From assembly GCA_022495995.1 (NCBI GenBank), contig JAFEMH010000753.1, positions 167,001 to 231,000 on the forward strand: DNA of 64,000 nucleotides, in the 5' to 3' direction. Within the stretch, counting starts at the first letter, position 1, and every line of letters starts with the position of its first letter. Both the position numbers and the translations under genes were made by a program. The stretch comes from Adenophora triphylla var. japonica. Lineage: Eukaryota; Streptophyta; Magnoliopsida; Asterales; Campanulaceae. Below, in pieces: positions 1 through 11,629 of this stretch. The notes beneath the pieces are model-generated. The model was not told the DNA's origin, searched no databases, and saw only the letters and a list, made by a program, of their open reading frames with translations.

Positions 1-1392
1 AGGGAGGGTAGAATGGGCATTGCCAAATGAAGTTAAACCAAGAAAAGCATCTTAAAAAGCAAAACAAAAGAATAAAACCATAAATAGAAAGGCTGGAAAC
101 ACAAAAAGCAGTTAATTTGGTTTTTTGAATTTTTATTCTTCTGTCTAAAGTGCCGGAGCCGTAATTAATGAACGGTGCACGCCTACGGCCTTGTCCGCGC
201 GGATACCTTTGCATTTTCAGGAGGGCTATAAATTGAGCCCTCCAGTCACAAAAATGAAGAGGAAGAACACAATAGCAACGAAGTTCTGGCGAAATATAGA
301 GAGAAAACAGTGAGAATTCTCAAGAATTGTCACCTTTTTCTTTCCAATCTTTCCCAACTCATACTCATCCACTCACTCTCATATTAAAGCCCTAAACACT
401 CATACACTCAAGCCAAACACTCAAGAACACAAGGAAGATTGGTAAACCCTCCTCTTCCTAACCCTAAATCTCATCCATGCATGCATCTTCAAACTACAAA
501 ATGTAGTTCTTTCATCTTCTTTCTCTAGATCTAAGAAGATCACCATGGAAGACCATCTCCATGGATGATCTTCTACAAAGATCAACATTATTTTCAAAGC
601 TTTTCTTTCTTACTTGCAAAAATGCACTTTCAAAACCCTAAAAAACCATTTTCAAGCACTAAATCTTGACTTCAAAGGGTAAAATCCCCCTCCCCGAGCA
701 AATGAAATGCTTAATCCTAATGTACCCCAAGGATGGTTTGGTATAGTTGATTCACCACTAAAATGTCTAGTGATCACTAACCAAAACCTAGGGAAATGGG
801 GACAAGCATGGATGCAAAACCCCCCTTAAAATCATATTTTCTTTCTTGAGAAGTTGCTGTCCAGTAGCAAATTTCTCAGACCTCAGTCCATGGTCTTAAT
901 TTTTGGACACAGATGAACTTGGAATTTGGTGTTGACTACAAAACACTTTTTGTAGCCAACATCCAGAGCTTTCCAGACATATTTTTACCTTATTTTTTGG
1001 GTGAGTAAAACTCCTCTTTTCAATTTTTCTTTCAGAGGCTAGTTCATCAGCTTCTGGGAATCCAGATCTCATATCTGAGGTTTCCAGAAGGTTTTGACCC
1101 CTCAAATCTTCTCCAAAATGGAAATTTCTTTCACACAAAGTTTATTCAAGGAGTCTAGAGAAACTTTCATTCTCTGAGTTCATCCAGATTATGAAGTTTT
1201 AGGACCCTTGAATCCATTTCAAAATCAGGTGTCTGCTGCCATTTTCTTCTGGCAGAAGTGACTTCTCAACTTCAAAAGGTTTTTGAGTACCAAATCTCAA
1301 ACCAAAAATTCTCCAAAAAATCATGGGATCAGTTTAAAGTCTTAAAAAGACATCCCAATTTTTACTTTTTCCAGTTTCAACTTATTTTGGCC

Positions 1393-1428
<36 letters not shown>

Positions 1429-1660
1429 TGATTTTCAGCTTGGAAGACTCGTTTTACGAGGCGCGTCGGGTGCACACTAACGTCCTTCCCGACGCGTAAC
1501 ATGACCTCCGAACCTAAATCTCTGATCTCGGGCTTTTTTCAAAGTTTTGCCCTTCAAAATTAAAATGGCGTGGCGACTCCGTTTTTTCCGGTTTTATTTG
1601 GTTTTTCAAAGAAACGCAAAAATCGAATTTTTCCCGCGAAAAAGGCAACACATCGTTACA
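1..1660 (+). repeat. 5' LTR of the Ogre-like element (first ~100 bp missing)
   Basis: Nearly identical, base for base, to 16718-18381. It ends in TTACA immediately before the primer-binding site. It contains a (CA)n run near 1389-1426 and, at about 1568, a copy of GTGGCGACTCCG, the same start as the primer-binding site 90 bases downstream. Differences from the 3' copy are few: small indels near 110-180 and scattered single-base changes. The element is therefore fairly young even though its coding region is broken. Confidence 0.9.
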
Positions 1661-1661
1661 G

Positions 1662-1679
1662 TGGCGACTCCGCTGGGGA
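1662..1679 (+). other. Primer-binding site (PBS) of the Ogre-like element
   Basis: TGGCGACTCCGCTGGGGA begins one base after the LTR end. I recall this PBS as typical of Ogre elements, where it matches the 3' end of a plant tRNA-Arg; the tRNA identity is from memory and unchecked. Confidence 0.75.
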
Positions 1680-2900
1680 CTAAGCTTTTTAATAAAAAAT
1701 GGTATTAGGTATATTGGTGGAAACCACTAAATTTCCCGTTATCGCCTCCTAACACGAGTCGGGGATAAATTGTGGTCTAACAATCCCACGTACCGGTATC
1801 ACCGTTTTCAAAAAAAAAAGCTTTTGAGGGTCAAGCTTCCGTCCCGGCTTCGAAAATCATTTTCGTGTGTGTGTTGATTTTTGCACAGTTTTCATGTTGT
1901 TTTGGCCGCCTCGGAGAAAGTCAAAATTTTTATTTGTCGGAATAATGTCCCTAAGCGTCGGAATTTTCATGCTTACGTGCTTATGTGCTCATAAAAAAAA
2001 ATTCAAAAAAAAAGATTTTCAAAAAAAAAAAGAAAATTTCCAAAAAAATCATGCATCATATTTTTAAGACACATAAAAAAAAAATCTCTATTTTACTCAG
2101 AAAAAGAATATAGACTGCTTGCACACTACGCGCACGTGACCGTACACTGCACACTACGTCCCTAACCCGGGGAAATCCTTGTCGCGGTCCGTTTGGTCTT
2201 ATTACGCCTCTCGGATGAGCACGGGACTACCCAAACATCCCATGGAGCCTCGTGTCGACCATGCACTTGTCAGTGACACACTTTGTCAGAGACCCGGTTG
2301 GTTTTTAGTGCAGTGCGTGTCATGCCACTGTCCGTGTATAGACCTTTCCTTTCAAGCCTTTGTCGGCATACCAACTCAATATCTCTCGGGTCCCTAATCG
2401 GTCAGCTAATCGGTCGAAGTTACGCCGGTTTTCCGCCGCGGACTTTGACCAAGATATTGACCGGCGCCTTGACTTCGGCTACGGCGGCACAAATTATACA
2501 CGGCTCCCGGCATTGACACTGAGTCATCAAGGATTAACGGTTATTCCATGCCTAATTACGGCTTAGCGACGACAAGTCAAGATCAATTGCGGACATTTAT
2601 CGGTCAAATCATGCCGACTTTTCGTCGAGCTCTCGGACACGATCTTGACTCGACGTCGGCTTTGTCCGTAATTTACATCGAATGCTCGTTAAGACTCGAT
2701 TACCCGCCGGACTTCTAGGATCGTTTTCTTTCGGTCGGTGGGACCCGCTTGCCCTATAGGACCCTCGCAGGGTGTCCACCCTGGGAGGTCGAAATACGAG
2801 GTGGAATACGAGGGGCTTATAGACGTAGTGACGGGGCCCATTGATCCGGGAATCGAGTAGTTTGCGAAAAAGAAGAGCAATCTTTTCCAACCGATTAGGT
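1680..2900 (+). other. Untranslated leader of the Ogre-like element
   Basis: About 1.2 kb between PBS and gag. It holds A-rich runs (1990-2090) and GC-rich sequence from 2100. Only short open frames without recognisable domains are present, and I see no convincing gene. Some Ogre elements carry an extra sense ORF at this place; none is supported here. Confidence 0.5.
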
Positions 2901-4160
2901 TAATAAAACATGTTTTAAGTAAACGTGAACAAATAAGCTGCATGTTGCATGAGCCAAAAGCCCAAACACCTACCCTCCTTCCATTCCCAGACATCGAACC
3001 TTCGTGTCCTTTCCCCCGACTCCGCACAAAGCTTGGTTTCGGGCACGGGTCACCGTTTGATCGGTTGGGAAGAGTCAGCGCATCGTCGGCTTCGCCATTT
3101 GTTCCGACTCGGGTTTGAATGTACGCATCGGCGGTAATGATGGGGATAACGTTGCTCCGTCCTCCAGGATCCCTCGAATGGACCCGATGTGGATCCGGTT
3201 GGTAGAGCAAATGAGACTTCGGCATGAGGCTCAAATTGATGACCTGGGGGTAGTCGCAAGTCATGGTTTGACTATCGAGTCTCAATTCCGATGGCACTTT
3301 TACCGCAAAAGACAGAAAAGGGTTCTCCTCCTCTTCTTAACGATCCGGATACACCAAGATGCTACCCCAAGATTCCTATGTTTCCACCGCCGGGACTCAC
3401 GCCCGCCGACTTACGGGGCAAGCGGCCCCCAAACAGACGGTCGGGGACGAAAGAGTTCGGTATCTTGTCGGTTGTCCCCTCTCAAGGTGATGATCCCACA
3501 AATATCGGCTGAGTGATGAAAATCGAGGAACGATCGAAGAAATATGGTCGGCCATCAAAGCCACGGAAGAACGCCGGAACGAGACGGCGAGCTGGATTGA
3601 AGAGGCCACACGCCACTTTGGGACCTTAACAATATCCCAGCGGCGGGGCTACCTTGAAGGACAAACATATGCCCGTTCCCAGGGACCTCAATATCTCTCA
3701 TTATCCGGCGGAGTCCAATCACTCGCTACGGGCGAGCCCGGCGAATCCCCTTGGACCCGGTTCCACTCAAAGTCATTCCGGCACCGCTCGGCACGAGGTC
3801 CCAAATCCGCCACGGTAGTGGAACACATTTGGTGGGATATTTGTATTTGTCCCGACCTTGAAAGGGACTATCGGGGCTGGATACACGAGGACCGTCCTCC
3901 TAAGAAAAAGAAAATTTCCTCCCGGCAAAAATTGAAGGAGAGGTTCGAGGCCGGTGATAACGGTGTGGGAACGCTCGGGGAGCCATGCGGGGATTTGATT
4001 ATTATGTACTCTACTCCGGTCGAGTCTTCCCCAAAGCAAAAAGGGGTAAAGAGCGAAAAACCTTGCCAACGACGGAATTGAGACCTTCGGATGCAGTGCT
4101 GCGAGCGGAAGTCCAACCCCCTCGGGGGTCGACGAGTTCGGTTGTCCGGCTCAGTATCCA
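2900..4160 (+). pseudogene. Degenerate gag of the Ogre-like element
   Basis: Position after the leader and before the protease suggests gag. The coding signal hops between frames: one frame carries PKIPMFPPPGLTPADLR near 3360-3410, and another runs from about 3525 to 4080 with DLERDYRGWIHEDRPPKKKK. No complete capsid domain or zinc knuckle could be read. Frameshifts are frequent. The family is inferred mainly from position and the downstream pol, so function is that of a dead structural polyprotein. Confidence 0.5.
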
Positions 4161-4329
4161 CCGATGAAGAAAAACCGACGCCCGATGCAGCGCTCCCACT
4201 CAATCAACATGTTGGCTGGAGATGGCAACCGCCACAAAAGGCATCGGTATAACCCGGGGGCTTCGGCAAAGACTACGCCTCGCAAGAAAAAGGCACGAAG
4301 TGACCGACTTGATGACTCTCCATCCCGAG

Positions 4330-5012
4330 ACAAGGACCAAATCTATGATCCTCACCTATATGGGAGTATGATCACCTTCTGCGATGAAGATTTGCCAAGA
4401 GATGTCTCCCAACACAATGAAGCTTTGTACATCACTATTCGGCTCAACACCATGTCACTCCACTGGGGTATTAGTGGACAATGGATCATCGGTAAATGTC
4501 CTTCCCTCGGCATGATGAGGGCCCTCCGCATAAATGAAAGGCGCGTGATCCCATCTACCCGGACTGTCAAAGCCTACGACGGTTCGTCTCGTCCCGATGC
4601 AGGGACGGTGACTCTGGAACTGCAGTACGAAACCCGAATGGTGCCGCGAGTTCCATGTAATGGATATCCCCTCAGAGTTCACGGCCTACTAGGGCGCCCT
4701 TGGTTGCATCACATGAAAGCCATAGCCTCCACTCTCCACCAATGCGTCAAATTCATCAGCCGGCGGGGAGACCTCGAAGTCATAAGGGGTGACGGTTTCC
4801 TCATAGGGAACGAAGGCGAAACAATAGCCAAGAACGCCTACGGTCAAACACCGGGGCTACATCCTTCAAGAGGCAAGTCTCGCCGGCATCCTTTGGAATC
4901 CGGCAATGCCAACTATGTCGACACACTCAGCGAGCGGACTCAGAAGAAGTTCGATTCATCAAATTCAATTGCTATTTCCAACACTTGGAGGCGTGCGGAA
5001 GGAAATGCTTGA
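4330..5012 (+). pseudogene. Retropepsin-like protease domain of the Ogre-like element (frameshifted)
   Basis: The frame open from 4164 to 5012 reads ITFCDEDLPRDV, HNEALYITI, VIPSTRTVKAYDGSSR, LLGRPWLHHMKAIASTLHQ and CVKFI. This is the order seen in Tat-lineage proteases. The catalytic motif VDNGSSVNVLP is present at about 4474-4506 but in a different frame from the flanking blocks, so at least two small indels have broken the domain. In an active element the enzyme would cleave the Gag-Pol polyprotein. The match is to the family pattern remembered from other plant elements. Confidence 0.8.
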
Positions 5013-5849
5013 ACACCGCCGTGATACGGGCACACAAGTCCCCGGTCCTCAATCACGGATTTGTCGGTGTTACGCAAACCCATTCCTTGGCCTCGCCGGC
5101 GAGGAGGTTTTCATGATAAAAGTCGGCAAACACCGACGGACTCGGCTCGAGTCTATGAACGTCGTGTGGGACGTTCTCCTTCTTGAACTACACCGCCAAG
5201 CCTTTCCGCTCGAGTATGGGACATGAGATTTTTCTAGCTGCTCACCGAGACGCATAATGCGTCCTTACATCTGGATTGAGCGATCGGATTGTGGACGAAA
5301 CGGAAGTCCCCGAGGTGAGGAAGATCCCTACATCCACATGCTCGGTTCTCGGATGCCAAACCACGATTGATTACGGTTCGAGACAAAGAGATGATAGCAA
5401 CGGCGAAGAGGGAGCACGAGAGACCATGCCTTTCCCGAGTTGTGAAGCCACCAACGACGATGCCGCTAAAGAATTGGGAAACTCTCTCGGGCCCGTCCGC
5501 GACCAAAGAGGAAATGATCACCAAGCTTGGATTGGTCCCCGATCCTTTCGTGTCAACCTTTGTAAAGTCCTCAGGAGTCTCTCATTGTTGAGTTCGAGTC
5601 TCTCGAGTCGTCCGATGGCCTCACGCACGAAGACTACGAGTACGCAGCCAACGTTGTATTCCCCTTCGTCTTCAATGAAATGATGAACCTTTACGAGTAT
5701 CCCTTAATTGCCACTTTAACTAATGATGAATTAACTAATAATCTAAAAACGGTTAATAACGATTCACTAGATGAAGAGGCGGACACATTAAATGAACAAT
5801 ATATCAAAGAAATCTTTAAAGCGGGTTGTCAGGAAGAGGAAAATCGAGC

Positions 5850-7320
5850 CCAAGGCCGAAGAGATTTTGACAAGTGTGAATTTGGGAACTACGGAAGAGC
5901 CTAAAGAGACGCGATTGGTAGTTTCTTCGAAGGGAGTGAAAGGGTTGCCCTAATCGAGTTTGCTAAAAGAATTCGTGGATGTGTTCGCATGGTCCTATAA
6001 AGATATGCCGAGGCCTCGATCCTTCCATAGTTGAGCACCGAATACCGCTCGACCCGGAAGTCAAGCCGATAAAGCGAAGCTAAGAAGAATTAAGCCCGAA
6101 TGGTCCTTACAAGTGAAAGAGGAAATAGAAAAGATGCTCGGGCGGGGTTCATCGGGGGTCATTGAATACCCAACATGGTGTCCAACATAGTGACGGTAAC
6201 CAAGGCCAACGGAAAGATCCGATGCTGCGTAGACTTCGTAGACTTGAACAAAGCCGGTCAAAAGACGATTTCCCCCTTTGCCAAACATCGACATTTTGGT
6301 AGATTCCACGGCCAACCACGAAGTCAAATCTTTCGTCGATGGTTTTGCCGGCTACAACCAAATCAAAATGGCGAGAAGAAGATCAAGCCAAAATGCCTTC
6401 ACAACCCCTTGGGGCACATACTGCTACACGGTCATGCCATTCGGACTAAAGAATGCGGGGGCTACGTACTGCAGGCGGCTACACTGTTTCCATGACATGA
6501 TCCACAAAGAAATTGAGGTCTATGTGGACGACATGATAATACATTCCGGAGGATCGGATGGCCGCACTTTGTTGATTTGAGAAAATTCTTCGGCCGCCTC
6601 CGAGACCACAAAGATGAGACCGAATCCGGCCAAGTGCACCTTCGGTGTAAGACGGGGCAAGGTACTAGGATATATGGTGACAGAACGGGAATCGAAGTAG
6701 ATCCCCGTAAAATCAAGGCGATAGTTGAAATGAAGCCACCACTGACACCGACGTAAGTGAAATCCTTCATGGGAAGACTGCAATACATAAGCCGCTTTGT
6801 AAATCACCGACCTCGATCCGCGAGCCAATCTTCAAGTTGATGAAAAGAATGCCTACACAGAATGGACCCTGCACAATGTCACTTGCCTTTGAGCAGATTA
6901 AGGCATACCTCGTGAATCCCGATTCTCTCGCCCACCACATCGGCAAAAGCCACTCTTGCTATATCTAACTGTCACGGATACGGCAATTGGGGCTATGCTA
7001 GCTCAAGAGAAAAAAGATTCCAAAGTCGAAAACGCCATCTATTTCGTAGCGTAAAGCTCCAAGGAAGCGAACTCAATTACTCGCCATGAGAAGACTTGCG
7101 CGAGGTTTGGTCCGGGTAGTGGGAAAATTGAAACACTACATGCGGCCTCACCCGATACATCTTGTTTCAAGGATAGACCCCATCAAATATCTCTGTTTCG
7201 ACAAGCTTCCTTCCATCTCCATGAGATTGGCAAAATGGTCGTTCTTTTTGGCCGAATATGACATCGCTTATGTTTCAAGGAAATCCATAAAAGGACGCAT
7301 AATGGCGTAACATCTCGGCC
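5850..7320 (+). pseudogene. Reverse transcriptase domain of the Ogre-like element (multiple frameshifts)
   Basis: The domain is read across several frames. The lead-in includes VNLGTTEEPKETRLV and FVDVFAWSYKDMP (5870-6010). The fingers/palm follow with NIVTVTKANGKIRCCVDF and PNIDILVD (6180-6300), then SFVDGFAGYNQIKMA, TTPWGTYCYTVMPFGLKNA and FHDMIHKEIEVYVDDM. The catalytic YVDD is at 6521-6532. Connection sequence continues to about 7320, with ending MRLAKWSFFLAEYDIAY. The frame changes several times, so no full-length enzyme can be made from this copy. The family is Ty3/gypsy RT, which copies element RNA into DNA inside virus-like particles. Confidence 0.88.
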
Positions 7321-7389
7321 GATTTCCCAAGTGATGAGTCCCGAGACTCGGACCTCAATTTCCCGATGATGGAATCTTCGCTCTAGAAG

Positions 7390-7810
7390 GAGAAAATCGC
7401 GGCAACTCTTCTTCGACGGGGCGTCAAACAAAAGGGGGAACGGGATAGGAATGCTTCGGTCGATCCTACCGATGAACACACCCCCATGCAGCAAGGCCGA
7501 ACTTCGAAGTCACCAACAACGCCGCTGAATATGAAGCTTGCATAGCCGGGTTGGAAGCCGCCCTTGAAAGAAATATCAAGGAATTGGAGGTGTACGGTGA
7601 CTCGCCCTCATCATCAATCGTGTCTCTAACAAATGGAAGACCGTGGATCCTGGTTTGCGAAGTATCATGCTTACATGGAAGAGTTAATAACTCGGTTCAA
7701 AGAAATCAGCCTTTCATTACTCCGCCAAGAGACCGAAACGAGGTTCGCAGATGCTCGCTACACTAGCCTCTCTTGTCGAAATACCCGAAGGAAAGTCTCG
7801 TTAAACCATT
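7390..7810 (+). pseudogene. RNase H domain of the Ogre-like element (frameshifted)
   Basis: FFDGASNKRGNGIG near 7405-7450 carries the first catalytic aspartate region of a retroelement RNase H. Farther on, NAAEYEACIAGLEAAL and ELEVYGDS (about 7515-7605) carry the glutamate and second aspartate blocks. The blocks lie in different frames. A domain of this kind follows RT in gypsy elements and degrades the RNA of RNA-DNA hybrids. Confidence 0.82.
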
Positions 7811-8059
7811 CGTAGTCGGGAGAAGAGAAAACCCCGCCTATTGCTTCGAAATTGAAGCGGAAGCCGAACCGATCAATGATCCCCGGTACACTCGTATTTA
7901 CCAAGACTGAAGGATGGCGAGGCCTCTTTCAAAAACGAAGATGGGGAATATAAAGAAGGAATCAAAGCAAAAAGTCTCTCGGCCACACAGAGCGGCTCGC
8001 CTCCCATTATGTTCTTTTGGGAAATATGCTATACAAGAAGCGTTATCAAGGCCCCCTCT

Positions 8060-9147
8060 GCGATGTATCGCCAAACAAGAGGCTACCGAACTCATGAAAG
8101 AAATACATGGTGGTACTGCGGCCCTCACATGAATGCTCGAGCTCGATGCAAATCATACCGAGAATGGGGTATTTTTGGATCTCCATGGAAGCCGACCGCA
8201 TCCAGCTTTGTCAAAAGCCGCGACAAATGTCGGCCCGATACTCAAATCTTAATCACTTGCCTCCTCACGAGTTATACCGCATGACAACCCTCGCCTTTCG
8301 TCACTTGGGGAATTGATGTCATAGGCAAAATCACACCATCAGCGAACGGCCACGAGTTCGTCCCCGGTAGCCGTGGATTATTTCACCAAGTGGGTTGAAG
8401 CCAAGTCCTACAAAATCCTCAATTCAAAGAAAGTCGCCCTCTTCATCAAAGAAAACATCATGTGCCGATACGGGTTGCCGGCCGAAATCATTTCGTATAA
8501 TGGATCCCACTTCAAGGGAATGTGACAAGTTCCGCCGCGTAATTCCGAATAACCCGTCACAAGTCATCACCCTACAGCCCCAAACCAACGGAGCCGTCGA
8601 GGCAAAGAAACAAGACTCTGGAAAATATCATCCGGAAAATGGCCGTCCAAGGCGAGATTGGCCCGAGAAGTTACACTCGGCACTCTGGGGCTGCGTAACA
8701 TCGGTCGAACGGCAATCGGGGAAACACCTTTGCCCTCACATACGGAATGGAAGCCGTACTCCCAATCGAGCCGGAAATACCTCGCTCCGTATACCGCCGG
8801 AAAGCCAAATCAACGAGGTCGAATGGCTCCTGCAGTCGCCATGACGAATTGGCCCTACTAGACGAACGCCGATCAAGGCCATGGAACACATCCGAGCCTA
8901 CCAAGGAAGAATGGCTAGAGCCTTCGACAAGAAAGTAAAGCATCGGGAAATCCGAGAAGGTGATCTCGTTCTAAAAGAAAAGCCCCGGTCAGAGTATCAG
9001 CCCTCTCGGCAAATGGGAGCCTCGTATGGGTCGGGCCATATGTCGTCCGTAAGATCTTCTCCGGAGGAGCCATGCAACTTGCGGACCTCGACTGAATCCC
9101 TTTGTACACCCGGTGAATGGTGACAAGCCGCGCAGATACTACGCGTA
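8060..9147 (+). pseudogene. Integrase domain of the Ogre-like element (frameshifted)
   Basis: A zinc-binding region (GPHMNARA, MGYFWISMEADRIQLC, 8090-8230) is followed by YRMTTLAF and VDYFTKWVEAKSY (8275-8410). The core continues with CRYGLPAEIIS (8463-8497) and NGAVEA near 8589. The C-terminal part has YGMEAVLPIEPEIP, MEHIRAYQGRMARAFDKKVK and REGDLVL, ending in PRRYYA and a stop by 9147. Frames change repeatedly. No chromodomain is seen, in line with the Tat clade. The active protein would join the DNA copy to chromosomes. Confidence 0.85.
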
Positions 9148-9795
9148 AAAAAAAAAAACAAAAAAAAAAAAAAAAACAAAAAGAGTGCTAAACAAAAAAA
9201 AAAAAAAAAAACAAAAAAAAAAAAGAGTGCTAAAAGAGTAATACCCAACTAGGTTAGAAACCCGAAAAGGGCGGCCTAGGTAAAAACAGTGGTTGCACCA
9301 AAAAAAAACAAACAAAAAAAACAAAAAGAGTTCACCAAAGTTGAACTACGAAGACCCGAGCTCCTCAAAATGAGGGGAACGTAGCGGCGGAAACGGTTCG
9401 GTCTAAAGCACAAATAAAAGCCATACTTTGGCATCAATACAATTGATCGTACCATGAAAGCGTCTCAAAAAAACTCTAAAGCAATTCAAATATTCATTAC
9501 AAGTTAAAAGCTCTTTGATGAGTCTAAGCCCGATTCATTCCTACAACCGGCAACCTCGCTAAAGGAAAACTAAGATACATAATCAAACTAATGTGTCCGT
9601 CATGGCAAGAAAGGGATACTTGGAAACCTCGTAGTCACTCCAAGCCACTCGTCTTTGGTCTCTCCCTTCTTCTTCCCCCTCCGAGTCTTTCTCTTCGAAC
9701 CGAAAAATGTCGGTATTCCTCCTACCAAGCTCGGTATAGGAACAGGTCTATCAAACCGGCCTCCGTCGTGGCCTTAGTAGCCCTAGCGTCATCCC
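9148..9795. other. A-rich spacer between pol and the antisense genes
   Basis: Long A runs alternate with short unique stretches (9148-9330). From the antisense side these are T-rich and lie just past the end of the DUF7745-like gene. The rest (9330-9795) has no convincing coding signal. Confidence 0.6.
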
Positions 9796-11142
9796 TCATC
9801 TCCCGTAGCCTAGCCGGTAGCATAGAGCCCTCCTCTCCCGTCTCTTGACGTAAGCCTCGTACATCGATCCACAAATGCGTCTCCGCTCTCTGTCATGAGG
9901 GTTGGCCCTCGCCTCGGCCCTCCTCCTCTCGAGAAACTTGATCCGGTCCTCCGCACCTACAATGGCCTCACGCCGTCTCAAAATAGCCACCTCGAGTCTC
10001 TCCTGCATGCCCTCGTACCAATCCAGGTACCAAGTGGTCGTGGAACACCGGTCTCGGACGCCCGAGAATGACCCGAGGAGGAAAGGCATCGTACCTCCAT
10101 ACTCGGGAAAGAAATGGAAACACCGAGGGATCATCCATGGAAACAGAGCCACCACCCCGGTGGCTACATCATCAAAGCCCTCCAAAGGAACCCGCTTCCA
10201 AGCCAAACCGCCTAAGGACCAGAGCCGGAATGTAGAAACCGGACCGAGAAAGCCCCTAAGCATAACCACATGGACCCGTCCTGAAGCACTCTGCGAGTCT
10301 CCACCCGCCAATGAGGCACCAACCATCTCGATATCTTCGGCCTCGGCGACCCGCCATCCAACGCTCCCACGAGCCCTGATCATCAAAATCTACATCAACA
10401 CCTCTCCCGGCAAAAGTCCAAGGCTCGATCATATCGTAGGTTTCCCGAAGAACCCCCAAACGCTCCATCGCCCACAGGTCAAGAGAAACGGGCTGCCCGC
10501 GCATGTACCGCCGTCCGGTAGCTAACTGTCGAGAGCATGAAAAGTCTCCCCAAGAATCAAAGGAACGACATCTACGCCTGTGCGACAATGGACGACAACA
10601 TCCAGCAGAGATCGATGGCAAATCCCGAAGGAATAGACCATGAACAAAGTGCCGAACATGCAAAGTGCAAAGGCATCCCAATAGGCGTCATCCACCAAGC
10701 CTAAGCCCCTAAATCTGTCGGGAAGACCGGAAATATCAAAATGGTCGGGACCGCGGATCATGCCTCGTGCTTCCTCCGGGGAAAGATGAAGAAGGTTGCA
10801 CAACTTGTCAACAAAAGAAGCTCCTCCGGACAAAGGAATTGCTATCTCCTCCACCTCCGGACCTCCAAGCAAGGCCCGAAACTCTTCCACAGTCGGAACA
10901 ATCTCGTTGAAGGAAAGGCAAAGGACATGCCTTCTAGTATCCCAAAACGAAGAAGAAGCCCTTAAGAGGTCATAATCCGGAACCAATTCTTTGAGAGACC
11001 ACAAGCATCGTACCTTGTACCGTTCTTCAAAGAAAGACCTTCTCTCATGCATAATTTCCCGGGACCAATCCTTGAACTTGTTGAAAAATGACATTTGGGA
11101 CCCTTGGGACAATTTTGAGGGAGCTTTTCTAAGGCTTTCCAT
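9796..11142 (-). pseudogene. Antisense DUF7745-like gene carried by the Ogre-like element
   Basis: Reading leftward from an ATG at 11142 (MESLRKAPSKLSQG), one frame stays open to 10522. It includes FFNKFKDWSREIMHE, LLRASSSFWDTRRHV, LSFNEIVPTVEEFRALLG and FALCMFGTLFMVYSFG. The LxFxEIVPTxEEFxxLLG block and overall order resemble the plant domain DUF7745, seen in many retrotransposon-linked genes. The continuation shifts frame: RGQPVSLDLWAMERLGVL near 10500-10440, then a frame open to 9796 with CFHFFPEYGGTMPFLLG and a charged, arginine-rich tail that could be a coiled coil. Two frame changes imply decay or unrecognised introns. The function of the domain is unknown. It lies downstream of the PMD-like gene on the same strand. 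Confidence 0.65.
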
Positions 11143-11629
11143 GGTTTTTTCTCTCTCCCGAAAATGGGCCGTTTGGGTTTGGAGGTTGAAGAGGATATTT
11201 GAATTTGAAATAAAGCAAGACCAGTCCGGACCAAAATTAAAGGACACCTGCATCGAGATGCAGCCCCCATCCGCGCGGATGGGATTGCTTTTCCCAAAAA
11301 ATTCTGCAACAAATTCCAAGCCGCTACACCAAAAGAGGAATATTCCGTCCCGGTTGCTCGAAACTTGTGCAAAACCTCCCCAAACCACCCATATACCAAA
11401 CACCCTTGCAAAAAAAAAAAAAAAAAAAAAAAACCAAGGCTCATGCAACACTGCATTCATATTGCATTGCATTCATAAAATAAAATCCTAAATTATTACA
11501 TTCCAAAAAAAAAAAAAGGAGAGTGTACAAAAAAAAAACAACAAACAAACATAAATAAAATCCTAAATTATTACATCAAAAAAAAAAATGTGCATGATCT
11601 GTACAAATCTAAATCTCAAAAAAAAAAAA

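Noticed and set aside
896..1138. Minus-strand 80-codon frame in the Ogre-like LTR, repeated at 17614-17856
   Set aside because: Its conservation is explained by LTR identity; no domain or start context.
2179..2890. Sense or antisense extra ORF upstream of Ogre-like gag
   Set aside because: Short frames on both strands overlap without domain or codon signal.
9148..9330. Possible poly(A) tail of a retroposed transcript
   Set aside because: The A runs are broken by other bases and lie inside an LTR element between pol and antisense genes, so they are better seen as low-complexity spacer.
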